In this document: positions 32,444 through 44,000 of the stretch, piece by piece | Layout: each line of letters starts with the position of its first letter | Position numbering within the stretch: position 1 is the stretch's first letter | Source of the DNA: Blepharisma stoltei | Taxonomy: Eukaryota; Ciliophora; Heterotrichea; Heterotrichida; Blepharismidae | Direction: 5' to 3' | Length of the DNA: 64,000 nucleotides | Assembly (NCBI GenBank): GCA_914767885.1 | Contig: CAJZBQ010000040.1 | Location: forward strand, 434,001-498,000 | The notes under the pieces: generated by a model | Told to the model about the DNA's origin: nothing | Seen by the model: the letters and a program-made list of their open reading frames with translations, nothing else | The model's database searches: none | Made by a program: the position numbers and the translations under genes

Positions 32444-33985
32444 ATGGAAGAATATCCCTTAAGCATTGCAGACAGAATCTGTGGAGAACTTGAAGAAAAA
32501 AACAGAGTTTTAAACGAATACGTGAAAGATCGTGAAGACATAGGAGACAAAGAAGGTGTCATCCAAGTTCGCATACACCAAATGGCTTTATGCAAGGTTT
32601 TAGTCAATGTCCATAACCGAAGTCCTCTCATTCTAGTTCAAGCCCATACAAATTTAGGAGAAAGCTACTTGAACAATGAGTATTACGAGCAAGCTTTGGA
32701 GCACTTAACTACAGCTTTAAAGCTGAACAGCTCCTTATTTAATCAATATGAAGACACAAAGCCTTATCATCCTCACATTTTAACTCTTCTCGGCAAGTGC
32801 TATTTGGGTGCTGGAGGGATTGACGATTCTTTGAATTTACTTGAAAAAGCCCTGAAGATGAATCAGTCATTGCTAGGCAATGACCATATTAGTAACTCCC
32901 CAGTCCTTTCAGCACTTGCGCAGGTACAGTTAAAGAAAAAAGAGTATACGAAAGCTTTGGATTGCTTGACAACCGTATGGGAGCTTCACGAGAAAACATT
33001 TGGAATGAAGCATGAGTCTTTGGTAGGTATATATACTGAAATGGCTAAAGTTCACCATAAACAAAACGATCTCCCAAATGCAATTGATTGCCAAAAGCGA
33101 GCACTAAATCTTATGAGTGAACTTGATATTAACACTGATGCTACCGCTGACATAGCAGTTACTCTTGCTCAGTGGCTTCAAGATTCAAATAATTTCCCTG
33201 AGGCCCTAGATGCTTTAACTCCCGAATCTGTAAGTGAGCAAAATAATTTTGTTCGCTCACGGAGGGATTACTTTTTTTAAAAAAATTATATAGTAAATAT
33301 TTTTCGAAATAATTTTAAAATAAATATTAATTTAATTTGTAAAACTATGTTTTAAAATGCAAGCTCTTTAAAATTAAGCATAATTAGCAAGAAATTTCAT
33401 TATACTAATTATCACTTATATATCAATTTATCAAAAATTTTTGTTCATTCACGGAGGGTGGGGTTTTACCCAAAAAATAGGGATTTTCAATGATTTTGTT
33501 CGTGCGAGGGGGAGTAAAGAAACGCTGAACATGTTTATGAATATAATCATGGTATGATCGACAAATCCACTGCAAAGGTCAAGCGAAGCATTTGCATGCT
33601 CCTCCTAAAAGCTAGCGAGTATGAGGAAGCCTTAGAGGAATGTTTAGAACTTGAAGAAATTGATCGATCTTTATTTGGGGAAAAAAGTCAGCAGTATGGT
33701 AAAAATCTTAAAGTAATCGGAACAATTTATATGATTCTAAACAGATACTCTGAAGCCCATGATTACTTCAGCAATTCTTTGGAAATTTTTTCTAAACTGA
33801 AAAACTCGAAGAAGACGGTAAAAGAAATCAAAGAAAAGCTTCAGCAAATTGATGCAGCATTAAAGGAAAACCCAGAACTTTACAATAATAGATCGAAGAA
33901 AGTTGATAAGCTGCCAAAAATGCAGCACGAAGAGGATGAGAGAGCTGATAGTGGATCAAAAAGCGATGAAAATAATAGCATATAA
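32444..33985 (+). CDS. Tetratricopeptide protein, kinesin-light-chain-like (one IES)
   Basis: ATG 32444, TAA 33983-33985. At least six TPR-like repeats, several with the kinesin-light-chain style longer loop (Y-L-N-N-E-Y-Y-E-Q-A-L-E-H-L; A-S-E-Y-E-E-A-L-E-E-C). A family A MITE interrupts between E-A-L-D-A-L and R-N-A-E-H-V-Y-E. Strict TA/TA excision of 299 nt (33216-33514) leaves the frame off by one; removing 300 nt gives a continuous repeat and about 413 aa. The likely reason is one surplus A beside the right boundary (sequence error or germline variant). Probable scaffold protein; partner unknown. Confidence 0.75.
33216..33514. mobile_element. IES in TPR gene, family A MITE
   Basis: About 300 nt, TA at 33216-33217 and 33515-33516. 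The left end is a hairpin (GTAAGTGAGCAAAATAATTT with TTGTTCGCTCACGG); the right end has two direct motif copies at about 33443 and 33496. Confidence 0.75.
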
Positions 33986-34270
33986 CCAGCCTATTTATAA
34001 TTATTGGTGCTTTCTTTGTTTTTAGTCTATAAATTTTCTGTTGTGTGTTTGACCTAAAAGTAAAGCTTTATTAGTTCAATCTATTTATATCGCTCATTAG
34101 TTTCTAATAATAAGCATCTCAATGCTTGCATAAAGTAAATAATTTCTCAAAGATTTGAACAAAATCCTTTGATTAGTGTAATAATATCCGAACTACTATT
34201 TAGCTATTCCTGAGGCTATTCCCATAAATGACTAAATATAAATGCGACCCTGATAAACTTATCCATTAAA

Positions 34271-34780
34271 ATGGTGACACTTAGACTTCAGAAGCGCTTG
34301 GCAGCTAGTGTTCTTAAGTGTGGAAAACGCCGTGTATGGATGGATCCTAATGAAATTCAAGAAATTTCCTTGGCAAATTCTCGTCAAAACATTCGCAAAC
34401 TGGTAAAGGATGGATTCATTGTAAAGACCCCTCAAGCCATTCACTCACGAGTCCGTGCAAACCTTTTCAAAGAGTCTGTAAAGAAAGGAAGACACACAGG
34501 TCTTGGAAAGAGAAAAGGTACAGCTGAAGCTAGAATGCCAGAAAAAATCATGTGGATGCGCAGACAAAGAGTTCTCAGAAGACTTCTCCGTAAGTACAGA
34601 GCAAGCACAAAAATTGATAAAACTTTATATCACGATTTTTATGTGGGAGCTAAAGGGAATATGTACAAGAACAAGAGAGTGCTTATGGACTCTATCTTTA
34701 AGGCCAAAGCTAACGCAATTCGTGAGAAGAATCTTAAAGAGCAGCAGGAAGCTCGAAGACAAAAGCGTACTAAAGCATAA
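34271..34780 (+). CDS. RPL19: Large-subunit ribosomal protein eL19
   Basis: 169 aa, ATG 34271, TAA 34778-34780. It begins [17 protein letters not shown], then [17 protein letters not shown], and [12 protein letters not shown], and ends with a Lys/Arg-rich helix. These blocks are highly conserved in eL19. No intron or IES. Part of the 60S subunit. Confidence 0.97.
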   Translation: MVTLRLQKRLAASVLKCGKRRVWMDPNEIQEISLANSRQNIRKLVKDGFIVKTPQAIHSRVRANLFKESVKKGRHTGLGKRKGTAEARMPEKIMWMRRQRVLRRLLRKYRASTKIDKTLYHDFYVGAKGNMYKNKRVLMDSIFKAKANAIREKNLKEQQEARRQKRTKA

Positions 34781-34927
34781 TTTAAGATTCTTAAATCCAT
34801 ATTCATATATATAGATGTCAATCAGTATAATTTAGGAAATGCTAGACCTTATTATACATTTTGGGAGAAAATATTTTGGAAAAACGAGCATAAAATTTTA
34901 TTTATATATCCTAGAATAATTTAAAAA

Positions 34928-35605
34928 ATGCAAGTTGACAAAAATAAGAGCTTCCGACCCAAGAAACGCATTGAAAAAGGTCAACGTGGGTATGGGCTCA
35001 AGCAAATCGCGAAGATGACTCTTGGTTCTGGAAACCTTGATCTCGCAGTCGAAGTTCCTGTCGGGGAGGATCTGAATGAATGGTTTGCAGTAAATACAAT
35101 TGAATTTTACAATGAAATTAACCTCATTTATGGCGCCTTGACTGAGTTCTGCACCCCTGAGTCTTGTCCAGTTATGTCAGCCGGGCCTAAATATGAGTAC
35201 TTGTGGGCTGACGGACAAAATGTGAAGACGCCTCTAAAAGTTTCTGCTAGTGAATATATTGATTTTCTGATGACTTGGGTTGAAAGTCAGCTCAACAACG
35301 AGCATCTGTTTCCAACTCAGCTCGGAGTGCCTTTCCCGAAAAACTTTGCATCAACAATTAAAGTGATTTTCAAGCGTCTCTTTAGAGTTTACGCTCATAT
35401 TTATCATACTCATTTCCAGCATATCATGACTCTTGGAATGGAGTATCATTTAAACACCTGTTTTAAGCATTTTATTTTCTTCATTGATAGATTTAAGCTT
35501 GTAGACCAAAAAGAACTTGCCCCGCTTGCAGAGCTCATACAACAGTTCAGAGAAAGAGGCAGAGAAAGGATGGAAAGAGAAGCTCTGGGTGCCCAAAGGC
35601 ATTAA
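34928..35605 (+). CDS. MOB1: MOB1-type kinase activator
   Basis: 225 aa, ATG 34928, TAA 35603-35605. Motifs: L-G-S-G-N-L-D-L-A-V, E-D-L-N-E-W-F-A-V-N, C-T-P-E-S-C-P-V-M-S-A-G, Y-E-Y-L-W-A-D, and Y-A-H-I-Y-H-T-H-F with the zinc-binding Cys/His set. MOB1 proteins activate NDR/LATS kinases and control cell division; in ciliates they mark the division plane. Family length is about 210-220, so it is complete. It lies 147 nt after the eL19 stop on the same strand. Confidence 0.95.
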   Translation: MQVDKNKSFRPKKRIEKGQRGYGLKQIAKMTLGSGNLDLAVEVPVGEDLNEWFAVNTIEFYNEINLIYGALTEFCTPESCPVMSAGPKYEYLWADGQNVKTPLKVSASEYIDFLMTWVESQLNNEHLFPTQLGVPFPKNFASTIKVIFKRLFRVYAHIYHTHFQHIMTLGMEYHLNTCFKHFIFFIDRFKLVDQKELAPLAELIQQFRERGRERMEREALGAQRH

Positions 35606-35632
35606 TAAATAGATAATATTGATAACTTAGAT

Positions 35633-37493
35633 ATGGAAGAGGATAGAGTCATCAATCACCTACATACAATTGCAGACAGCGGAGACATTCTTGCCGTAAA
35701 ATGAAACCCTGATGATTCTCATTTAGCAACTGCTTGTGCTGATGGGACTGTCAAAATTTATGCAAGTTCAAGTGGAAATTTCATTAGGACTTTGAACTGT
35801 CGACTAACTGCAGATCCAATGCCAGTTACAGCACTGCAATGGAGACCACCTACTTCTCAGACCAAAACAAAAAATGTCCTAGTTGCGACCACAGCTGATG
35901 GAGGAGTCCTCCATTGGCACGCCACTTCTGGGAAAATTCTGCATACGATCAGATTTGATCAAGAAAATCAAGTATTCTGCGTGGATTATGACCTTGAAGG
36001 CAAATATTTTGCAGTTGGCAGCAAAGATATGAGTGTAAGAGTTTATGATGAGTCTACTAACTCCCCCCCCTCCGTGAGTGAACAAAACTATTAGAAAAAT
36101 CCCTATTTTTTGCCCAAAAGCCACCCTCCGTGAGTGAACAAAAATTTTTTTAATAGAAAAAATTTTGATATATAAGTGATAATTAGTATAATGAAATCTA
36201 GAGCTAATTCTGTTTAATTTTAAACAAATTGCTTTTTAAAACATAAATTTTATAAATTAAATTAATATTTGCTTTCCAATTTTTTGCGAATTAGATTTTT
36301 TAAATTTCGAAAAAAAAATATTTTTTATAAATTGTTTTAAAAAAAATTTAACCCCCTCCGTGAGTGAACAAAATTTTTTGTTCACTCACGGAGCGGGGGG
36401 GAGTAAAACTATTATTGCCGAAATGCAGCCTGGATGGGGAGATGTGATTGGGCATGGTTAGGCTTTGTTAATTAAAGTAATGAATTAGCCATATTGGCGA
36501 CATAGTCAGCTTTTTGACTCTAGTCCAAAGGGTCTATCATCCAAAACGGGTGCTACTTCCGGTACCTTCTGCCTCATCCTTGTCTTGGGCTTCAGTCTTT
36601 AGTGTTTATTGGTTTTTGCGACTCTGCGACAGGCGATTGGGAGCAGTTTGACTCCAAGAATTAGTTCCTTAGAGTCTGTCGGGTGTTGAAGTGTCTTCAT
36701 TCAACAGCTGCAGGCAAAAGACTGCTCCCTGAGGCCTGGACCCAAAAATCCAATTTTTTGTAGAGGAATGGCAATGGGTCTTTGGATTCAAAGGACGTTG
36801 TCGGGTACCTCCATTTCCAACCACAGGAAAGTAGCCAAACCTACCCAGATGCACATTAACTGAAGCTGCATTTGATTCTTAACTCGTAGTCTTTCCTATT
36901 TTGCCGTGACAAAAAAGTCTGTGCTGTTGAACCAAGAGGGCAGGCTGACATGTGTCACCATTTTTAAATGTATTTTGGTTGGGCATGGAAATAGGATTTT
37001 TTCAGTTAAGTGGAGAGATGAAAACACTATTATTAGCGCGGGATGGGATAATAATATCATTATTTGGGATGTCAGAGCACAGCGAGCTGTCCGAGCAATA
37101 TTTGGGCCTCATATATGTGGCGATTCCATGGATATATGTGAAAATAAACTTCTAACTGGAAGTTACAATATAAAAGATCAGCTTCAGCTATGAGATTTAA
37201 ACACTGGCCACAATATTTTTACTCAAACTGTAGTTTCCAATAGTAGACCATGTCTAATTTATACAGCGCAATTCAGTAAATCAGATATGGGAACGATTAT
37301 TGCAGCAGGTGGATCTGGAAGCGATGAAGCTTATTTTTATGACTCTGAAACACTGAGACCTTTTGGAATTTTATCAAATCTGACTCATGCTGTTTATTCC
37401 ATAGACTTTGCTCACACATCTAATAAGTTGGCGGTTGCAAGCGGGGATGGCTCAATTAGGGTATTCGAGATTGCTAAAAATAGACAGGATTAA
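35633..37493 (+). CDS. WD40-repeat protein (two IESs)
   Basis: ATG 35633, TAA 37491-37493. Removing the MITE 36058-36403 (346 nt) and the SINE-like insert 36448-36978 (531 nt, measured at its duplication) gives 984 nt, 327 aa. Six or so WD repeats form one propeller: S-H-L-A-T-A-C-A-D-G-T-V-K-I-Y, G-G-V-L-H-W, K-D-M-S-V-R-V-Y, S-V-K-W-R-D-E-N-T-I-I-S-A-G-W-D-N-N-I-I-I-W-D, and A-S-G-D-G-S-I-R-V-F. Two TGA codons are Trp (V-K-W-N-P, Q-L-W-D-L-N). Function unknown; orthologues with a G-P-H-I-C-G-D-S block occur in other ciliates as I recall. Confidence 0.85.
36058..36403. mobile_element. IES 1 in WD40 gene, family A MITE (best-kept copy)
   Basis: 346 nt, TA at 36058-36059 and 36404-36405. Motif CTCCGTGAGTGAACAAAA at about 36069 and again directly repeated at about 36126; at the right end the same motif and its reverse complement form a hairpin (36353-36395). 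The joint Y-D-E-S-T-K-T-I-I-A is in frame. Confidence 0.85.
36448..36978. mobile_element. IES 2 in WD40 gene, SINE-like (family S1, reverse)
   Basis: Flanked by TTGGGCATGG at 36448-36457 and 36979-36988. Joining at this repeat gives D-V-I-G-H-G-N-R-I-F-S-V-K-W in frame. There is no TA inside the repeat; a TA/TA join (36410 and 36971) is also in frame but would delete about 13 residues of the WD repeat. Homologous in reverse to 22430-22932. Confidence 0.75.
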
Positions 37494-37616
37494 CTATAGC
37501 AGATCTTAAATTATTAAATTAAAATAATTCATATAAGCAATGAATAAAACAGTGATATTACCCGTTTTATTTTAATTTTTGAAACTATTAACTATTGTTA
37601 AAACAATTACATAATT

Positions 37617-38090
37617 AAATATGGCGTCTCGTCTATGGAATAGCCTCTAATCCATACAGCCTTGAGAACATATTTAATTATATTCGGCAATATTTTGCTA
37701 AACCAAAAATGGACAAGAGTGCTAGGTAAGCATTCCGGCAGCGTGCGGAGCCTAACCCAAGTCCCTTGTAGGATTGGATTTTACTCCATGAGGAGGGCGA
37801 GACTTGAAGTTGGAAAGGAGATGCTCAGCAATCCATATTTGGCCATTCGGCAACTCTCCAGCGTGACACAGAAGTCACGCCTTAGACCCTTCTTGCCGAC
37901 AGCCAGCCAGAAATTCCATTTTTTTGGATTTTTGTGCAGTCAACCCATGTTTATGCCCAGAGTTGGAAGACAGCCATTGAAATCTGAACGCTCAAAGCCG
38001 AGGGATCATTAAGGGACTAAGCCAGGCAGTGTATGATGCATGATGGACTTGGAAGCCCGTGCAGGCAATGGGGTATTGGAAATTAAATTG
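37617..38090. mobile_element. SINE-like element, intergenic (related to the dynamin insert)
   Basis: GC-rich and noncoding. It begins AATATGGCGTCTCGTCTATG like the reverse complement of the dynamin insert, and shares ATTATATTCGGCAA and CCAGAAATTCCATTTTTTT. Short AATTAAAT repeats flank it. It occupies most of the 640-nt gap between the WD40 gene and the next gene. Confidence 0.65.
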
Positions 38091-38136
38091 AAGGAATTGT
38101 AATCTTAATATAATGCAATTCTAAAAAAATATACAT

Positions 38137-38697
38137 TTATTCGGTATTGTGTGAATACTTGGCTTTTGGTCAGAATCTTTCTTCATCTTCTGTGGTGTAA
38201 GACTTTATTGAATCTGGCCTAGAGCCGAAATTGCTTAGAGGTTCGGAAATAATGTTTTTTTGTTTTAATTTTGGAAGAAGTTTGAGCTTTAGGAAGCTCA
38301 CTGATCTGCTTTTAGATTTATCAATCCTCTGAACTATCATTGGCAGAGTAATGCTTTTGTTAGGATTTATATCAGGAAAATTTAAAATGTTTTTTATCGT
38401 GCTTCGTTTAGATATTTTCTGAGGAATATTGAGAATTAAAAAAGAAGTCGAGCTCAAAGTTCTTCTATTCATTTTTAGACTTGCCAAATAATCAATGCAT
38501 TGATCTGAGTCTAGTTCAAAATTTTCTTTATGGAGCAGTTCTGAATCGCTTATTCTGCGCTGATTTTTTCCTTTATTTTTCCAAGCTGCCTTGATTTTGG
38601 TGTTATCAAAGTGGCCAGCTTTGAGTCATTTATTTTTAATCCCGTTGACTAAATCATACGCAGGAACAAGGTTTTGATGTTTATCAGCTTTTATCAT
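38137..38697 (-). CDS. Unknown basic protein
   Basis: 186 aa, ATG 38697, TAA 38137-38139. Two TGA codons are Trp (N-K-W-L-K-A; R-F-W-P-K-A). Lys/Arg/Ser-rich, with K-N-K-G-K-N-Q-R-R and S-I-T-L-P-M-I-V-Q-R. No domain recognised. The frame stays open some ten codons upstream of the chosen ATG, without another ATG. Confidence 0.55.
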
Positions 38698-38783
38698 TAA
38701 CTCTTGATGCAATTTATGTCATTTTTTCTTTTAATGTCAAAATTCAGATATATGGATTATTATTTATAATATAAAGATATTTC
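38698..38783. promoter_or_regulatory. Short upstream spacer
   Basis: AT-rich leader region of the minus-strand gene at 38137-38697; no defined motif. Confidence 0.25.
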
Positions 38784-39219
38784 TATCTCTCCCCTTTTAA
38801 ATTGGAACAAAAATTTTCAATTTAAAGGGGGTTAATTTTTTTAAATAAAATTTTAATATTTAAACATATAAACTTACACAATACTTTGAATTTTATTGTA
38901 TTTTATAAAGAAATAATTAAACATTCAATCGATTTAGTGTTTACACTATTTAAATAGCATTCTAATTTTCACCTTACTTTTTTTCTATAAAAAATTGTCT
39001 ATATGATCGTAATACGTTGAATTTCAATTTATTTCATGATAATTAATTAAAAAATTAATCGATTTATTGTGAAACTGTTTAAGTAGCATTCATGCTGAAT
39101 TTTTTATATTAAATTAGGTCAAAACTAATTTTATATAAAATTTTGTAAATTTCCCTATTGAAAAAAAATTAAAGGGGCATAAAGTACCATTTTCCTATAT
39201 TTTGTTCGGATTTAAAGGG
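38784..39219. mobile_element. Family B MITE, intergenic
   Basis: TA at 38784-38785 and 39220-39221. Left end is a hairpin, CCCCTTTTAAATTG paired with CAATTTAAAGGGGG (38790-38831). The right end has two direct, partly worn motif copies near 39170 and 39203. Confidence 0.7.
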
Positions 39220-39242
39220 TAAGTAAAGTATAAATATAAGAC

Positions 39243-40991
39243 TTATTGGCTTGTCTTTTTCATTTTTTGTAGCGTTAGCATAAACAAGTGAGCCCTGCTT
39301 GGAATATCTAGATAGTCATCAGTTTTCCATGGTTCCGTCTGCTGATAATAATTCAATTTCCCTGGCAGCAGTGGCATAGTCCCTTCAATTTGTGCTGCAG
39401 TTTTCACCATATTTTCAAGTTTCCCTTCATAAGCTTCTTTTTTAGCTAGCAAAGCCCTTGTTCTTGGGTGTTGAGGATTAGGAAAGAGACTTTTAACTAC
39501 ACTCGATGTTGAATAATATTTCGCACTCATCTTTGACCTTGCTTTTCCAGCTACGCTTAGTGCATCAATTCCTGATTCTAAAAAGCTAATTCTGCTATAA
39601 TACATTGGCATAATTTGGGATGGTCTCAACACTTCAGGACACTTTCCCACATATGGAACATAATTCTACTCTGGAACTACTAAATGTAGAAACTCCACAA
39701 TTGGAATTAGGTTACACACATGTGAAAGTGTCCTGAAGTGTGGAGAACTTCCCAAATTATGGCAACACATAATATAAAAGCATTCTGGGTCAAACAATTT
39801 TGTTATCACAAATTGGATTTTTTCACAGGCAATTTTCTTCTGAGCTGGGACAGCAAAAAATTGTTTATAGGAATTTACAAAAATATTTTCAACAATCATC
39901 CTCATAATTAAGATGAAGACAGCTAAATACAATTGTTTTCTACTTTTAGATTTTAACTCAAGATCATGGAACAAGTGCAAGATCGTAATAAACATCTGTT
40001 GCCTTTGCTCGTCATTAATTCCAATACTGTGAAGATGACTGAAAACAGTCCAGTAACAAAAATGAGAAACCAAGCCTATCAGTCTTGCATTATTTTCTGA
40101 CTCAACATTAGCCAGTGCTGATTTTAATAATTCTCCTCTTTCTCCAGCTTGCACCTGAATCGGCAATGACCCAAGTGGGAAATTTTTCAAGACATATTTT
40201 ATGTCTTTTTCAACATCTTCAGCTGAAATTTCAATTGGCTGCATCATTTCTTTTATGTGTGCTGTAGCAACAGTAATAGATTCAAATGGAAATTTAAAGA
40301 CTTTTGAGTCTAGCAAGTCTTCACTTGACTGGTTTAAGAGCTTAGCTCTCTCAATCATATCTTTGCTTTGTTCACGAAGCAAGGCGAAGTTCGAATATTT
40401 TGAAGTGAATTCTTGCTTTGAAGAAACAGCCATAAAGGGATATAAATAATTTTGCTTGATGTTGTGTATATTCAGATCAATCTGAATTTTTTCATCAGCT
40501 TCTGTCTCAGTTCCCATATGTGGATCAGCGTTTCTGAAGTGCTCTAAAGTAAGCCCCAATTCTTCTTTTGGCAGCTCCTTAACAGTTGGCTGGCTTTCTA
40601 ATCGTGAAGCAAGGTTATTTGAGACAGTTTTTGGCTGTTCTACTTGTTTACATCTTGGGTATATATCAATGACATCTGCAAGCCATCCTGATGTTTGTCT
40701 TCATCTTGCTTTAATTTCACAGTTGTCAAGTGGCATGTCTTCTAGTAGTTTTTCAATATGTTTTCTTGTAGGATCGACTCCTATGCTTTCTAAATATCTT
40801 ACAGCGTATTCTCTTTCAATTACTTTCAAAAAATTTTCTGTTAATTCAACAGGTTCAGATCCTCCCTTCAGTGGGATTGATATAACAATTGGCTTTACGG
40901 TTGACTTGTTTTCCTCTCCATCTTTCTTACGGAAAACTCGTGGGAGCTTGTCCCCAGCAGTTTTTTTCCATTCATCGTAAAGCCGACTCAT
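39243..40991 (-). CDS. Unknown conserved-looking protein, 577 aa (one intron)
   Basis: ATG 40991, TAA 39243-39245. A 15-nt intron at 39666-39680 removes an in-frame TAG and joins E-F-L-H-L to N-Y-V-P-Y-V. It starts M-S-R-L-Y-D-E-W-K-K-T-A-G; the middle is helical with hydrophobic stretches (Q-L-Y-L-A-V-F-I-L-I-M-R-M-I-V-E) that read as buried helices rather than clear membrane spans. TGA is Trp at A-R-W-R-Q-T-S-G-W-L-A. Even amino-acid use and length suggest a real, conserved gene, but I do not recognise the family. Confidence 0.7.
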
Positions 40992-41020
40992 ATTATTTCA
41001 AATTTTTTGCATTAAGCTAC

Positions 41021-44000
41021 TTAAAAGCTAAAATTAAGTTGAGTGATGTCGTCTGGGTGAACCCCAACGATTTCCGCAGAACACACATTTCCGGTCCCAT
41101 CAAATTGTTGGTTGTCCATAACACTTACGCCGTTCACAGTAACTGCTGAAATTTGGCTTTGGCAACCATAAATGACAACATTGGAAACTCCTGGATACTC
41201 ACCTGCTGCTTTACTCCCCCCATCTGTGAGTGAACAAAAAAATTTTGCTCACTCACGGAGGGGTTAATTTTTTTTTTTAAAAAAATTCATATATAATTTT
41301 ATCGAAAATATTTTTTTTCGAAATTTAAAAAAATCTAATTCGCAAAAATTGGAAAGCAAATATTAATTTAATTTATAAAATTTATGTTTAAAAAGCAATT
41401 TGTTTAAAATTAAACAGAATAGCTCGAAATTTCATTATACTAATTATCACTTATATATCAAATTTTTTCCATAAAAAATTTTTCTATTAAAAAAATTTTT
41501 GTGTTCACTCGCGGAGGGTGTGTTTTTGGACAAAAAATAGGGATTTTTCAAATGGTTTTGTTCACTCATGGAGGGAGAGTTAGTGTATTTATGATTGCTT
41601 GACGTAAATGAAAGGATCCCTTGCTTGCTTGAAACTTGCTTGTACATGTAAGTCATCAGCGTGTAGTTTCCTGAAGAAATGGTATTTACTGATAGCCCAT
41701 CATCAAGAGCTAAGCCTCCAGAAGCAACCCCTTCAGCGTCAAGGGCAACTACTAGGGTAATTGTGGAGTAGCGAAGCTCTTGGATGGTCATAGCTGTAGG
41801 ATGATCGTCAGCTCGAGGAATAATATACCCACCTCGCATGTGGATGTTAACAAGACCTCTTAATGGAGCGTTGAGAACTATTGTGCGGTTGTACGGTAAA
41901 GAAATTGGAAGGCCATTATACCAGTTGTACCATAAATCGCTTGGGAAGTAGGCAGTTACATTAGTTGCGCCTTGAGTTAAAACAGGATGGACTATTAATG
42001 CAGAACCTACCATGAAGTTGTCAGAAGAGTGGACATCTTGCAGATTTGCATCTCCTGGGTACTCAAAAAAGGCTGGCTTGAACACTACTCCTCCATTCAA
42101 GCTGACACTGAACATAAGATAATAGTAATAATTTATCAGTGAATACCTCACTCTGATTGCCCATGTAGCAGTTTCCAATAGAGTAGGACCCATCATCCAA
42201 GGTTCTTGAGAAATGGCCTCTTTGGTGTTATGTTGCCTAGCAAATGGATAAAGAGTACCTAACTGGAACCACCTCGAGCACAGTTCAGGTGTAGTATCAT
42301 CGTTAAATCCGCAAATATCAGCACCTATAAGGGGTATTCCAAACATATTAAAATTGAAAACCCCAGGAATTGAATATGCCATCCAATTAAACTGAGAAAA
42401 ATTATCTCCAAGCCACTTAGATGCAGACCTACCAAGTCCTGCAAAAGAACTTCTAGTTATCACAAATGGTCTAGTATTCAAGACATCTGTAAAGAAACTT
42501 GCAGAATTAATAGCCATATGCATCCCATATAAGTTAAATTTAAATATGCTGGCCATAAGCGGAGTAAATGCTAGCTTTGCCCTTTTCGGCTCCAAAAAGC
42601 CAGTCTTCATAGACCTCTAACTCCCCCCCTCGAAGTTCGACCAAGATTTTTTTGGTCGAACTTCGAGGGGGTTAAGAAAAATTTTTTTAAAAAAAATTAT
42701 ATAGAATTTTTTTATATAATTTAGTAGTTAAAAAAAAAATATTTATCATATTCTTCTGTATGGTTGAGAGGGTGTAAGGGTTAGAAAAAATAGTGCAAGA
42801 TGGTTTTGTAACGCTTTTTTAGAACTTGAATACAAAAATCGCAAGCTCACCCCCACATAGATTAAAATTTTTGAAAAATTGCTTATTTTCCTAGTAAATT
42901 TATATAGGTCTTGGTCGAACTTTGAGGGGGTTAATTTTCCAAAAAAAATAGGAATTTTCCCTATATCTTGGTCGAACTTCGAGGGGGGGGGAGTAAGTGC
43001 AAATGAAGAAATGGAAGGCTGCCCTTTTTGATTTCTGATCTGAACCACCTATCTAAGAGATTGGCTCCCTAGGGTAGAACTACCATAGGAGATTACCTTC
43101 TGGCCCCGATTAGCAAAAAGCTGTCTGACCCATCCAAAAGGAGCCTGAAAGCCTCCAGGAAAAACAAACTTCCCTTTTCGGCAAGGATTCCCAAATCCAA
43201 CACACATAGCTCAAAAATGACAGAGACACTGTTTCCATTTCCATCGGGATGGGTAAGCATACTCCATAGGAGTGTGCTCAGAGTCCAATTTCCGTAAAAA
43301 TCACCTTTTATTTCTTAAATCCCATATAAGGAATGAACATTATATTCTATTAAGCCTCCATAATGGGTGCCTGCCAAATCAATTGTCTTAGTATTAAGAT
43401 CAGTTTGGCCAGGGGTGTAAGGAAGATTGTTATAGTGCTCTGGGTAGCCACATTCTCCGTTACAGAAATTACTGGGCTCGTTCATATCGCACCAAAAGCC
43501 ATCAAATTCCATTACCTGTCGAAGCTGAGACATCATGGAATGCCAATAGCCTGTAGCATTTGGGTGGAACCAGTCAATATAAACAGCGTTTCCAGGCCAA
43601 ACCTGTCCAACTAAAGCTCCAGGATGGTTTGCACTTCCTATATAAACGTTTTGAGTTAGCCCAGTGTTATAAGCAAAATAATTAGTCTGTGCTATAGCAG
43701 CATCTGTAATAGGAACAAATCTTCTGCCAGCCTCATGCAAAGTGTCTATAAAGTCTTGGAACTCATCATAAGGGTATCTGGTAGGATCTAATGTAAAATC
43801 TTGATAGCCAATCATATAATCTATATCAGTCCACATAATGTCTATAGGAATGTTATTGCTAATATAGCCATTATAAGCCCATTGAAGCGCTGTTAAGTTG
43901 TTATAACCCCATCTGCAATGGTTCCAGCCTAAGCCCCAATAAGGTATCAACACAGGATTTCCGACAAGTTGGTGATATTGAGTTATCACGTCTTCAGGGT

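Noticed and set aside
37662-38012. 116-codon plus-strand open frame
   Set aside because: Lies within the SINE-like element; no counterpart in the dynamin copy.
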